The translations under genes and the position numbers were made by a program. Of a stretch of 64,000 nucleotides of DNA, positions 1 to 7,602 are shown piece by piece. The notes beneath the pieces are model-generated. The model ran no database searches. It was not told the DNA's origin and worked only from the letters and a program-made list of their open reading frames with translations. This stretch comes from Lustribacter sp965277075 (GTDB lineage: Bacteria; Vulcanimicrobiota; Vulcanimicrobiia; Vulcanimicrobiales; Vulcanimicrobiaceae): the NCBI GenBank assembly GCA_965277075.1, contig OZ255707.1, forward strand, positions 3,596,001 through 3,660,000, given 5' to 3'. The stretch's first letter is position 1. The number at the start of each line of letters is the position of its first letter.

Positions 1-393
1 CGGCAGCAGCTTTTGCGTGAGAAAGAGCACGCCTTTGAAATGGACGGTATATTGCGCGTCGACATCGGCTTCCGTTGCCGCTTCTAAGCCGACGTTGGAG
101 GACGGGCCCGCGTTATTTACGAGGTAATCGAAGCGTTCCGCACCGAGCTCCGTGAGCGTTGCGCGCACCGTCGCGGCGAAGTCGTCGAACGCACTGATAT
201 TGCCCGTATCGAGCTGCAGCGCGATTGCTCGCGCGTCTTTACCGGCAACGAGATCGACGACGTGCGCGGCTTCTTCGCGATTGATTCGGTACGTGAATAT
301 GGAATCGACGCCGCATTCAGCGAGTGACAGGACCGCGCTGCGACCGATTCCGCGGCTACCGCCGGTCACGATCGCAATTTTGTTGTTTGCCAT
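1..393 (-). CDS. SDR-family NAD(P)-dependent oxidoreductase (3' end outside window)
   Basis: Reading the minus strand from the ATG at 391-393 gives an open frame to the window edge (131 codons). Near the N-terminus is a Rossmann motif of the form IVTGGSRGIGRSAV, and further on is NNAGPSSNVGLEA, the NNAG element of classical short-chain dehydrogenases. The catalytic YxxxK and the C-terminus lie beyond base 1, so substrate and cofactor preference cannot be judged. The gene is divergent from the AraC-type regulator starting at 505 with about 110 bp between them. This arrangement is common for a regulator and the oxidoreductase it controls, but that link is inferred from context only. Confidence 0.85.
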   Translation of the reverse strand, partial: MANNKIAIVTGGSRGIGRSAVLSLAECGVDSIFTYRINREEAAHVVDLVAGKDARAIALQLDTGNISAFDDFAATVRATLTELGAERFDYLVNNAGPSSNVGLEAATEADVDAQYTVHFKGVLFLTQKLLP

Positions 394-504
394 GCCGCAA
401 TCTTGGCGCAGGCGGCGACAAGCTGGAATGCCGGAACTGGCTCACTTCTTGCCTATTCCTGCTCGGCCGGCCGGGGTGCCGCTCGGATCGACGAATGAAT
501 CGGC

Positions 505-1404
505 ATGCCGGATCATTTAGCAGGGGCGGTCCTGCGCTACATCAACCGCCAACGTGGCGAGAGTCCGTACGCGACGGCTATTGACGGAGTTCTGATTCTC
601 CGCTCCGACCATCCGAAGCCGCCGTCGCACGCGATCTCACGCCCTGCGATTTGCATTGTGGTGCAGGGAGCGAAGTGGGCGACGATCGGGGAACGGCGTT
701 ACGTTTATCGCGCAGGTCAAGCGCTGGTGGTCGGCGTCGAGACGCCGTCGTTCGGTCGTGTCGTGGAAGCCAGCCCTGACAAGCCGTGTCTCGTTCTCGC
801 GATCGCCCTCGACCTCGCCATCGTTCGCAGCGTTGCAGAGGGAATCGATGACCTCCAACGCGCGAGCGGAGATCCGCGTCGCGGCGTCGTCGTCGTAACT
901 GATTTTCAAGGCCCGCTGTCGGATTGCGCTCGCCGCTTGATACGTCTGCTTGACGCTCCAAAAGCGATCCCGACGGTTTATCCGCTCGTTATGCGTGAAA
1001 TGTGCTATTGGCTCTTGAGCGGACCACACGGCGCGGAGATCGCGCGCATGGCGCTAATAAACACCGCTGACCAGCGCGTGATGAGGGCGATCAGCCACCT
1101 GCGCGAACGTTTCGCCGAGACCGTTCGCGTCGAGGAACTCGCCGGCATCGCGCAACTCAGTCCCTCGGCGTTCCACCGGCAATTCAAGGCACTGACGTCG
1201 TTAACGCCGTTGCAATATCAAAAACAACTTCGTTTACTGGAAGCACGTCGGCTCATGATTTCCAGCGCCGCGAATGCCGAGACCACAGCCTTTGCCGTCG
1301 GCTATCAGAGCCCGTCCCAGTTCAGCCGCGAATACACTCGGATGTTTGGCGCACCGCCGAAGCGACACGCGACGGCGACGCCTTCGTTACTTGCCGCTTC
1401 GTAG
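505..1404 (+). CDS. AraC-family transcriptional regulator
   Basis: A 299-residue protein with an N-terminal AraC_N-type cupin-like domain (roughly residues 20-170; RPAICIVVQGAK motif) and a C-terminal double helix-turn-helix (about 190-290). Segments VEELAGIAQLSPSAFHRQFK and VGYQSPSQFSREYTRMFG are the two recognition helices of the family. Proteins of this shape normally activate or repress a neighbouring oxidoreductase gene in response to a small aromatic or aldehyde ligand; the effector here is unknown. It is transcribed away from the SDR gene ending at 393, its likely target. The ATG at 505 has no strong Shine-Dalgarno, so a slightly different start is possible. Confidence 0.9.
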   Translation: MPDHLAGAVLRYINRQRGESPYATAIDGVLILRSDHPKPPSHAISRPAICIVVQGAKWATIGERRYVYRAGQALVVGVETPSFGRVVEASPDKPCLVLAIALDLAIVRSVAEGIDDLQRASGDPRRGVVVVTDFQGPLSDCARRLIRLLDAPKAIPTVYPLVMREMCYWLLSGPHGAEIARMALINTADQRVMRAISHLRERFAETVRVEELAGIAQLSPSAFHRQFKALTSLTPLQYQKQLRLLEARRLMISSAANAETTAFAVGYQSPSQFSREYTRMFGAPPKRHATATPSLLAAS

Positions 1405-1641
1405 CGGCACCGAGGTGTCTCAAACGTTCGTCAAGGGTGGGATTGCTGTTCTCAAACGGTTACGTCGAATTCGAACAGCGATGCGATGATCGCTGCGTGG
1501 CGCGCGGCCGGAGTGAATGCGGATCGTTGACTTCCGCGAACGCCCGCGCGCACTCAGGAGTTATTTAGAATATAGCAAAACTAGCTGGAAATGAGCGCAT
1601 ATAGCAAGCGAGCGTTTCTTAGGATGACCTGAGACCCGCGG

Positions 1642-2040
1642 TTATTCCACGAGTAAGGGCGATGCTAGCGAGTTGATGAGATCTCGGACGAACTCCTCGG
1701 GCGTCCGATTTCCGAGCGATGAGTGCGGGCGATTTGCGTTGTAGTCGAGGGTCGTCGTACGACCGGGCGGTCGTCGAGTTGCGCAGGATCTGGTGGCGGG
1801 AACCAAGATACCTCTTCATAGAACGAGGTCTTTTTCGCATATTAGACGTCCTCGAACGAGTAAATGAAAGGATCGCTTCTATGCGTCCAGCTGCGCGCAA
1901 AACCGTACCGGACGCTGAAGCAAAGTGTTCTCTCGAATAGTGGACTAAACCACTGAGGAGCCCCTGGTAGAGCGGCCGATCGACAGAGCGCTTTGGGATA
2001 TCCACGCTACAAGATAACCGGCGTTTGGTGGCTCGCGGCG
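1642..2040 (-). pseudogene. Degraded IS3-family transposase (OrfB) remnant
   Basis: On the minus strand, 1642-1770 reads LDYNANRPHSSLGNRTPEEF followed by about 15 residues and a TAA at 1642-1644. This is the hallmark C-terminus of IS3-group DDE transposases (DYN..RPHSSLGY.TP.EF). Further upstream, in a different frame, GLVHYSREHFAS...LRAAG near 1870-1960 resembles the GL.HHSDRGSQYAS...L...GI segment of the same family. At least two frameshifts and in-frame stops separate these pieces, and no intact ORF or terminal inverted repeats were seen. It is an old, non-functional insertion. The flanking 1405-1641 holds no gene I can recognise. Confidence 0.7.
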
Positions 2041-2167
2041 AGCGCGGCTCGAATGCGCGGGTTGAAGTGAAGGCGGTGTTTGTTGACTCAAGATTATGCA
2101 AGCGCCACGCGATCGATATTGTTTCTCGCGCTCACCAAAAAGCCGGTGATGACGTCTGGAGTTCCCA

Positions 2168-2734
2168 TCAGCCTAGCGCAGCAACCACGATTTTGACTTC
2201 CAAAGCAATCATCTTCCGCATCTCGATTCCGTCGTGAGCGGCCTCTCGAAAACCGCGCATTGCGAACACCAGATTTCGGGCTAACTTTGCGGGGCTCACC
2301 TTCAGCTTTCGGATGGGCGTGCGCTCGCTCATCAATTCCGCTAAAAAGACCTCGAAAGCCGCGTACATTTCTTGCACAGCCGGAAACGAAAGGTCAAAGA
2401 GATCTTTGGCATCGGGGTGCAATTGAATGAGATCGAATCCATGTGTGCCCCAGTTTTCGCAACAATACGCAAGCCGTTCGCCCAACGTGTGGAACCCGGG
2501 TAACGCCGCACGCAATTCAGCTAGTTTCTCATCTGATAAGCGGCGGATCACCTCAGTGAATAGAGCGTCTTTGCTCGGGAACAAAATATAGAGCGCAGGC
2601 CGAGAAATGTTCGTCGCGTCAGCAAGATCACCCATCGTCGTGCGTGCGAACCCATAGCGCAAGAAAACGAGAGTCGCCGCCTCCACAATGCGCCCGCGCC
2701 GAGCAGTCCGCTCGGCAGCAGCATCTTGACTCAC
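2168..2734 (-). CDS. TetR/AcrR-family transcriptional regulator
   Basis: The 188-residue protein starts at GTG 2734. Residues 12-58 form a TetR N-terminal HTH: RIVEAATLVFLRYGFARTTM, then DLADATNISRPALYILFPSK. The remaining about 130 residues are a helical ligand-binding domain with no assignable ligand. The gene is divergent from the SnoaL-like gene at 2906. The intergenic region carries a sigma70-like promoter overlapped by an inverted repeat (TGACA/TGTCA), so repression of itself and the divergent gene is the likely arrangement. The family assignment is firm; the regulon is inference. Confidence 0.9.
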   Translation of the reverse strand: MSQDAAAERTARRGRIVEAATLVFLRYGFARTTMGDLADATNISRPALYILFPSKDALFTEVIRRLSDEKLAELRAALPGFHTLGERLAYCCENWGTHGFDLIQLHPDAKDLFDLSFPAVQEMYAAFEVFLAELMSERTPIRKLKVSPAKLARNLVFAMRGFREAAHDGIEMRKMIALEVKIVVAALG

Positions 2735-2758
2735 GACAAGCTCATGCTAAAAGGGCTA

Positions 2759-2788
2759 TTGACAATCTAACGAAAAGTGTCATATAGT
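2759..2788 (+). promoter_or_regulatory. sigma70-like promoter with overlapping inverted repeat (candidate TetR operator)
   Basis: TTGACA (2759-2764) is followed after 18 bp by TATAGT (2783-2788). The inverted repeat TGACA (2760-2764)/TGTCA (2778-2782) sits exactly across the promoter, the usual position of a TetR-type operator. It would drive the SnoaL-like gene at 2906 with a leader of roughly 110 nt. Confidence 0.55.
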
Positions 2789-2905
2789 AATAAGATTCGC
2801 GGTTGGCATTCAGTTTCACTCTGCCACTAGCGGATCGCCACGACAGGCTCAGCCTTCCCTCCGCCCACTCGGGCCTGGATTGCGGGCAACCAACGGAGAC
2901 GTCCC

Positions 2906-3274
2906 ATGAATGATGAACAATATCTCAAGACGTGGAATACCTATCAATCGGCGTGGGGGCCGGTTGACGATACGGAGCGGCGCCGGCTGCTCGAAATCAG
3001 CGTCAGCGACGACATTCTTTACGCCGATCCGGCATCTCAAGCCCGTGGAAGAGAAGAGCTCGTCGGTCGGATCGGCAAATCTCAACAACAATTCCCTGGT
3101 GCGCGTTTTCGCAATGATTCGTTCCTCGAGCACCATGATCAAGGGCTGTTCCAATGGACGATGTTCGACGGAAACGGCGCGGTATTTGTGAAGGGGACGA
3201 GTTACGGCCGATTCGGTGAGGACGGGCGTCTGGTTCAGGCAACCGGCTTTTTTCCAGCACCGGCGAGCGCGTGA
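2906..3274 (+). CDS. SnoaL-like / NTF2-fold nuclear-transport-factor-2 family protein
   Basis: The 122-residue protein starts at ATG 2906 with GGAGACG just upstream as ribosome site. Its length, the early YLKTWNTYQSAW helix, the central GREELVGRIG segment and alternating beta-strand pattern match small SnoaL-like alpha+beta-cone proteins. These act as isomerases, cyclases, hydrolases or plain binding proteins. No catalytic residues can be assigned from sequence, so the reaction is unknown. Divergent from the TetR gene at 2734 and behind the promoter/operator at 2759-2788, it is probably the regulated target. From 3275 to about 3525 I see no convincing gene. Confidence 0.8.
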   Translation: MNDEQYLKTWNTYQSAWGPVDDTERRRLLEISVSDDILYADPASQARGREELVGRIGKSQQQFPGARFRNDSFLEHHDQGLFQWTMFDGNGAVFVKGTSYGRFGEDGRLVQATGFFPAPASA

Positions 3275-3525
3275 ATGAGGAGCGGTTGATCCCGCGCACC
3301 AGCCGCACGCGTCGCGGCTGTCGCAGGGGCATCCGGTACGCACTCGTCGCTCTGCTCGCCGAATCGTTGCTGTAATGCTTTTGACGAACTCCTCGCTGTC
3401 GGGCGCAGCAACGTCGGAACTACAAATTGTACCTGTTCAGGCGGTACTCCATTTTTCTTCGCACTTGAGAGTACAGACCGCATCGGTCCCGATTAAGACC
3501 ACCCGCGGTGTTACCCTTTACGTGT

Positions 3526-3789
3526 TTACTCTTGCCAAAGGGTCCAATCTCGATCCTGCCCCTTCCGATCTAGAACGGCGTGCAACGCCAAAATCCGATG
3601 CTCGAGTTCAGCATCGGTCGAATTGTTAGCGATCCACATAATCAAGCGGTTATCGTTCGAATCTAACAATTCGTTCAGCCGCACATTTCCAAGCGCTTGC
3701 ATCAGACGGCATATCAGCGAAGTATTATCGGCTAATTGCCAGAGCTCTGGCAGCTCATCAATCTCATTTGCAATTTTCCAACATTGCAT
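3526..3789 (-). CDS. Hypothetical small acidic helical protein
   Basis: An 87-residue ORF starting with ATG at 3789. The composition (many Leu, Asn, Asp, Glu; few Arg runs) looks like a real helical protein rather than an antisense shadow, and no convincing ORF opposes it. I do not recognise a domain. It lies in a lower-GC accessory stretch next to a ribbon-helix-helix gene and the IS3 remnant, so it could be a mobile-element or plasmid relic. No clear ribosome-binding site was found. Confidence 0.45.
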   Translation of the reverse strand: MQCWKIANEIDELPELWQLADNTSLICRLMQALGNVRLNELLDSNDNRLIMWIANNSTDAELEHRILALHAVLDRKGQDRDWTLWQE

Positions 3790-3879
3790 TCCGATCCACT
3801 GAACATGTAGAGTTCGGTGACCGACCGCGAGATGTCGGTCCGCTTAGGATCGAGCATTGGCCGCCGTAGATCGTCATCC

Positions 3880-4034
3880 TGCAGTTTGAAAGTATGCTTG
3901 CAACGCAGCATGCAATCTGCCTAATAAAATCCGGATCGTGGATACTACGAGTCGGAGCTTGAAGTCGCAGGTTTGCAAGCATGCTTGCAAAGCGGCAAGC
4001 AACTGTTCTCGATAAAATTGTAGCGGATCGTGGA
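3880..4034. repeat. Imperfect tandem direct repeat ending at the start of the RHH gene
   Basis: Two copies, about 3880-3942 and 3966-4034. Both run through a ...ATGCTTGCAA... core, then ...ATAAAAT..., and end in the identical GGATCGTGGA. Copy B contains a perfect 20-bp palindrome; copy A has a degenerate version of it. The end of copy B supplies the GTG start codon of the downstream gene, so the duplication has copied a whole regulatory region including the translation start. Confidence 0.65.
3972..3991. promoter_or_regulatory. Perfect 20-bp palindrome, candidate operator of the RHH protein
   Basis: TTTGCAAGCATGCTTGCAAA is identical to its own reverse complement. It lies about 40 bp upstream of the GTG at 4030. 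Ribbon-helix-helix repressors characteristically bind such short palindromes in their own promoters, so autoregulation is the simplest reading; binding is not shown by sequence alone. Confidence 0.5.
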
Positions 4035-4230
4035 AAAACCAAAACGCGCAATCACGGTTCGACTTTCAGAAGACCTACTCAAGGAACTTGAGCGGGAGTC
4101 AATTTCCGATGGGAGGGAGCGGCTTCACGGACGGGTTTATAGCCCGAGTGCTACCCTCGAACGAATTTTGAGAGGTTATTTTTCCGCCATGCCGCGCAGA
4201 CGAAAACCGAAATCGGAAAGCTCGAGTTAG
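4030..4230 (+). CDS. Ribbon-helix-helix (CopG/Arc-type) DNA-binding protein
   Basis: The 66-residue protein starts at GTG 4030. ITVRLSEDLLKELERES at residues 8-24 is the beta-strand plus first helix of an RHH DNA-binding domain, followed by a second helix around SPSATLERILRGYF. The last fifteen residues are a basic tail (PRRRKPKSE). Such proteins are autorepressors, often antitoxins or plasmid copy-control proteins. No toxin partner is adjacent: downstream 4231-4353 is empty and then comes a convergent TetR gene. The palindrome at 3972-3991 is its probable operator. The RHH call is good; a role as antitoxin is not supported. Confidence 0.7.
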   Translation: MEKPKRAITVRLSEDLLKELERESISDGRERLHGRVYSPSATLERILRGYFSAMPRRRKPKSESSS

Positions 4231-4353
4231 TAAGAAAGCGAAATCGGCGGTCGCATAGATTTGTCTAGTGAAACCATATTCTACATAACAGCGGAGTACT
4301 CATTGCAAGCTTCGACCTGGTGCACTTCACCGACTCGGAATTGACCGCAGATG

Positions 4354-4971
4354 TTAACGATCTTTTCGCCGAGTCCGACGCGAATTGGGCGGCGCGAGAA
4401 ACGTCGAGAAAAGCACGCGCTTGAATCGGTCAAGCGGATCTGGACTGCGGTCGACCTTCATTCGAAGCATCGTGCCGTACCACGCGGCAAGCACGACCGC
4501 AGCCAAATCTTCAGCATCGACATCGTTGCGGACGTCCCCGCTGTTCTGACCGGCGCGCAACGTCTCGGCGAACGGCGCCGTCAAGCCTTCGAAGATCACG
4601 CCGAGCCGTTGACGGAGCGGTTCGCTGTGCTCCGACGCTTCTAAGCCCATGTTGCCGATCAAGCATCCGTATCGCCAGCCGGCGGCGGCAAACGCCTCGA
4701 TGACCGCATCGAAATAGGCGTTGAGACGCTCAAGGGGCGCCCGCTTTTCATCGCGCAACGTCGCAGCCATACGCTCCTGCGTGCGCGCGTAGTACCAATC
4801 AAGAACGGCAATCCCAAATTCTTCTTTTGAGGAAAAGTGGTTCGTAAACGACCCTTGCGGTACACCCGCCGCGCTGGCGATTTCCCGAATGCCGGACGCC
4901 GCAAAGCCGTGCTGATGCACGGTGGTGACACCCGACTCCAGCAGTTTCTCTCGAAGTGACGCTCTACCCAT
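4354..4971 (-). CDS. TetR/AcrR-family transcriptional regulator
   Basis: About 205 residues from ATG 4971; a TTG two codons upstream is the alternative. The HTH occupies residues about 5-50 (REKLLESGVTTVHQHGFAAS, then IREIASAAGVPQGSFTNHFS). Its C-terminal domain, with the WRYGCLIGNMGLEASEHSE region, is like the TetR_C group that includes AcuR/YxaF-like repressors of electrophile or solvent response genes. The gene is divergent from the DUF1330/epoxide-hydrolase cassette. Two near-identical 18-bp palindromes fill the intergenic space, strongly suggesting that it represses both itself and the cassette. Confidence 0.9.
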   Translation of the reverse strand: MGRASLREKLLESGVTTVHQHGFAASGIREIASAAGVPQGSFTNHFSSKEEFGIAVLDWYYARTQERMAATLRDEKRAPLERLNAYFDAVIEAFAAAGWRYGCLIGNMGLEASEHSEPLRQRLGVIFEGLTAPFAETLRAGQNSGDVRNDVDAEDLAAVVLAAWYGTMLRMKVDRSPDPLDRFKRVLFSTFLAPPNSRRTRRKDR

Positions 4972-4979
4972 AGACAAAT

Positions 4980-5025
4980 AATACGCCCGTATGTATTATC
5001 TGTCCAGAATACGTTCGTACGTATT
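4980..5025. promoter_or_regulatory. Paired 18-bp palindromic operators between divergent TetR and DUF1330 genes
   Basis: AATACGCCCGTATGTATT (4980-4997) and AATACGTTCGTACGTATT (5008-5025) share the pattern AATACG..CGTAyGTATT and lie 28 bp centre to centre. This spacing and symmetry is typical of TetR dimers binding cooperatively. The second box ends two bases before the upstream candidate start of the DUF1330 gene at 5028, arguing that the real start is further downstream. Confidence 0.75.
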
Positions 5026-5054
5026 TAATGTTTGTTTTTGTCGAGGAGTGTACG

Positions 5055-5480
5055 TTGTCGAAAACTACGGAGATTTCAGCGGATGCTTTGCAGGGCGCTT
5101 CGCGCGCCCTTGACGCAAAAAGCCCGGTCTACCTGGTGAATCTCCTGCGCTTCCGCCGGGAAGCGACCTACGCCGAGCCTTCCGGTTTGGAGCCGTGCTC
5201 GGGCCGTGAAGCGTATTATTCGCGCTATGTGCCGGCCTTCCACGAAGTTGCAAACGGCCTCCAAGCGGTGCCGTCGTGGCTTGGCAATGCGCAAGTGACC
5301 ATCGTGGCGCCTGATGGGGAGGCGTGGGACGATGTCGTCATCGTCGAGTATCCAACCTTCGAGGCGCTGCGCACGGTCATTGAAAGTCCCGAATATGAAG
5401 CCGTTGCAGCTCCACATCGCCGAGCCGCTTTGGAAGACTGGCGATTCCTCGGAACGACGAAGATGCATCTGCCTCAGTGA
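5055..5480 (+). CDS. DUF1330-family protein
   Basis: About 141 residues from TTG 5055. I chose this start because GAGGAG (5043-5048) sits six bases upstream, whereas the in-frame ATG at 5028 abuts the operator and lacks a ribosome site. The segment VYLVNLLRFR near the N-terminus and the ATFEAL-like/SPEYEAVAAPHRRAAL segment near the C-terminus are typical of the DUF1330 ferredoxin-like fold (dimeric alpha/beta barrel). It overlaps the downstream hydrolase by 4 bp (GTGA), so the two are translationally coupled. The biochemical role is unknown. A second, broken DUF1330 gene follows the hydrolase. Confidence 0.8.
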   Translation: MSKTTEISADALQGASRALDAKSPVYLVNLLRFRREATYAEPSGLEPCSGREAYYSRYVPAFHEVANGLQAVPSWLGNAQVTIVAPDGEAWDDVVIVEYPTFEALRTVIESPEYEAVAAPHRRAALEDWRFLGTTKMHLPQ

Positions 5481-6514
5481 TCTCCCGGGTCATCGAGTCC
5501 GCGCGTCACCGGACCGCATGGATCGAGGCGGGTCCGGTGGATGGGTCGCTCCTCATCTTTCTGCATGGTTGGCCTGAGCTGAGCATCGTCTGGCGCGCAC
5601 AGATCGAACATTTTGCGAACCTGGGTTGGCGCTGCGTTGCACCAGATATGCGCGGGTACGGCGGATCCTCGGTTCCGACCAGAACCGCGGCATATGCAGT
5701 CCGTGAGCTCGTGACCGACATGATTGAACTGCACGACGCGCTCGGCGGTACGCCCGCGTATTGGATCGGCCACGACTGGGGCAGCGCTGTTGCCTGGACG
5801 ATGGGGTCCCATCACCCAGATCGATGCCGCGGCGTCGTCAATCTGTGCATTCCGTATTTATCACGAGGGCTGACCCTCTCGAGCCTCGTCCCGCTCGTTG
5901 ATCGCCGACTCTATCCCGTTGATGAGTATCCCGTCGGACAATGGGACTACTGGCTCTTTTATCGCGAACATTTCAGCAACGCATCGTACGACTTCGAAGC
6001 CGATGTGGCGGCGACGCTGTCATTTCTCTATCGACCCGCTTCAAGAGATGCCGTTGGTAAACCATCCTTGTCTTCGCAGATTCGGCGCCATGGCGGGTGG
6101 TTCGGTGGTTCGCGTCGTGCGCCGTCGATGTCGCCCGGGCCATGGCTCCTCCAACCGTCCGATTTTGCGCAGTTTAGCGCGTCGTTTCGTCGCACCGGTT
6201 TTGCCGGTGCAAATGCTTGGTATCTCAACGACGCGGCAAATCGAGAATTCGCTGCCGAAGCGCTGAACTTCGGGCGCATAACGCTTCCGGCGCTTTTCAT
6301 CCACGCCGAGCGAGATACGGTATGCGACACGGTGCACAGCCGACTTGCTGATCCGATGCGCGAAGACTGCACCGCCTTAACCGAGGTCATAATCGATAAC
6401 GGTCATGAGCTCATGCTTGAAAATCCCAATCAAGTGAATGCCGCAATCCAACACTGGCTGCCGGCAGATCGCGGTCGTCTACCTAACTTCTTCTGTTACG
6501 CCGAACCCGAATGA
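5477..6514 (+). CDS. Alpha/beta hydrolase, epoxide-hydrolase-like
   Basis: A 345-residue alpha/beta hydrolase starting at GTG 5477. FLHGWPE gives the HGxP oxyanion element of epoxide hydrolases and GHDWGS is the nucleophile elbow with Asp in place of Ser, as in epoxide hydrolases and haloalkane dehalogenases. HAERDTVCD supplies the acid and NGHELMLENP the catalytic His. The cap region is intact, so a soluble epoxide hydrolase is most likely, with dehalogenase the main alternative. It is coupled to DUF1330 genes on both sides by 4-bp overlaps and sits under the TetR operators at 4980-5025, suggesting an inducible response to an electrophilic compound. Confidence 0.85.
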   Translation: MISRVIESARHRTAWIEAGPVDGSLLIFLHGWPELSIVWRAQIEHFANLGWRCVAPDMRGYGGSSVPTRTAAYAVRELVTDMIELHDALGGTPAYWIGHDWGSAVAWTMGSHHPDRCRGVVNLCIPYLSRGLTLSSLVPLVDRRLYPVDEYPVGQWDYWLFYREHFSNASYDFEADVAATLSFLYRPASRDAVGKPSLSSQIRRHGGWFGGSRRAPSMSPGPWLLQPSDFAQFSASFRRTGFAGANAWYLNDAANREFAAEALNFGRITLPALFIHAERDTVCDTVHSRLADPMREDCTALTEVIIDNGHELMLENPNQVNAAIQHWLPADRGRLPNFFCYAEPE

Positions 6515-6956
6515 GCCGTCACATGAACAGCTCGCCGCTCGACGCCGCCGTTATTCAGGCCGTCATCGGAGCGTACCCAGCGGATATCCCGCTCTTCGTC
6601 CTCAACCTGCTTCGTTTCAGGGAGCAGGCGCATTCCCCCGACGGGGTCGCACCCGCCGGAGCACTGGCCGCGAGTGCTTTTTTTAAGGTTACATGCCGGC
6701 CTTTGCGCAGGTTGCGGCGACCATAGGCGTCGAGGGCGTCCACCCCATCTTCATTGGTGAAGTTGTTGGCAGTTTTATCGTCGCAGACGACCCGAAGTGG
6801 GACGTTGTGGCAATCATTCAGTATCCCAATGGCGAAGCGTTCCGCCGCATCGCTCTCAGCGCCGAGTACGGGACGATCGCCGCACCATGCGAAGATGCGT
6901 CTCTGGAAACGTCACGGCTCGTTGGCTGCGCTCCGGGCCCGGCCCCACAACCATGA
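6511..6956 (+). pseudogene. Frameshifted second DUF1330-family gene
   Basis: From ATG 6511 (4-bp overlap with the hydrolase) the frame reads IPLFVLNLLRFREQ, matching the DUF1330 paralogue at 5055. It then loses homology at about 6688. From there the next frame continues YMPAFAQVAATIGVEG...WDVVAIIQYPNGEAF...SAEYGTIAAP, collinear with YVPAFHEVANG...WDDVVIVEYPTFEAL...SPEYEAVAAP in the paralogue. Inserting one G into AAGGTTAC around 6684-6690 restores a single ORF of about 148 residues. It is therefore either a single-base-deletion pseudogene or a sequencing error. From 6957 to 7152 nothing was recognised. Confidence 0.75.
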
Positions 6957-7152
6957 GCCAGCAAAAGCGGACAACGTCGTACAAATGCTTTGACGGCCTA
7001 CTTCGATTTGGCAACTGGTTTCAAAGAAGAACGGCGATCGTCGTGACGCTGCCCCAAGAGTCAGGCCGCAACCGTGAGTTTGAAGTATCCGGCAAATGAA
7101 AAACGTCCGCGTTAGCGAGCGTTGGTGAGGTGTCAGCGCCGTTGCCAGTGAG

Positions 7153-7602
7153 TCAGAGGAGTCGTTTGTCGATCAGCGCGTCGATGACGCCGATGGTCGT
7201 GACGGCCGCGAACTTCAGATGCTGCGGATTGAGGAGCACGTTGTATTCCGTTTGTACGATGACCGATGGAACGCGCAAAGCGACTGAGCTTCGACTCGCT
7301 ACCCACTTGTCGCCGATCGCTTGTGAGATGGACGTGTGTGGAATTGCGTCCCATCCGTCGGGCAGGGCGCCGACGCCGGCGATTGCGTCGTCAGGTACGT
7401 CGATGCCGGTGAAGATCAGGTCATCGGGTAACTGTTGTTTACTCGCGTGGACGAGGAGCTCGAGGAGCGCGAGCGATTGATACTGCGCTGTGTAGACAAC
7501 GGGAGTTCCCCGGCTATTCCAACGTCCGCCGCGCTGCGCGGCGCCGTAGCCGCTAAGGGCAGTCGTTGCGAATGCGCGGCGAGCAATTCGCCAAACCTTC
7601 AA
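7153..7602 (-). CDS. RES-domain toxin (NAD+-degrading)
   Basis: A 149-residue RES-domain protein with start TTG 7602. VWRIARRAF at the N-terminus, GGRWNSRGTPVVYTA (the Arg of the RES triad) and SLALLELLVH (the Glu) are conserved RES features. Characterised RES toxins such as MbcT consume NAD+ by phosphorolysis or hydrolysis. The start follows the stop codon of the upstream antitoxin gene directly with no spacer, so the toxin is translationally coupled to it. The family call is firm; activity has not been shown for this member. Confidence 0.9.
   Translation of the reverse strand: MKVWRIARRAFATTALSGYGAAQRGGRWNSRGTPVVYTAQYQSLALLELLVHASKQQLPDDLIFTGIDVPDDAIAGVGALPDGWDAIPHTSISQAIGDKWVASRSSVALRVPSVIVQTEYNVLLNPQHLKFAAVTTIGVIDALIDKRLL

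Noticed and set aside
3764..4051. 95-codon minus-strand ORF across the direct repeats
   Set aside because: It spans the palindromic operator and repeats, has no ribosome site or domain, and overlaps two better candidates.
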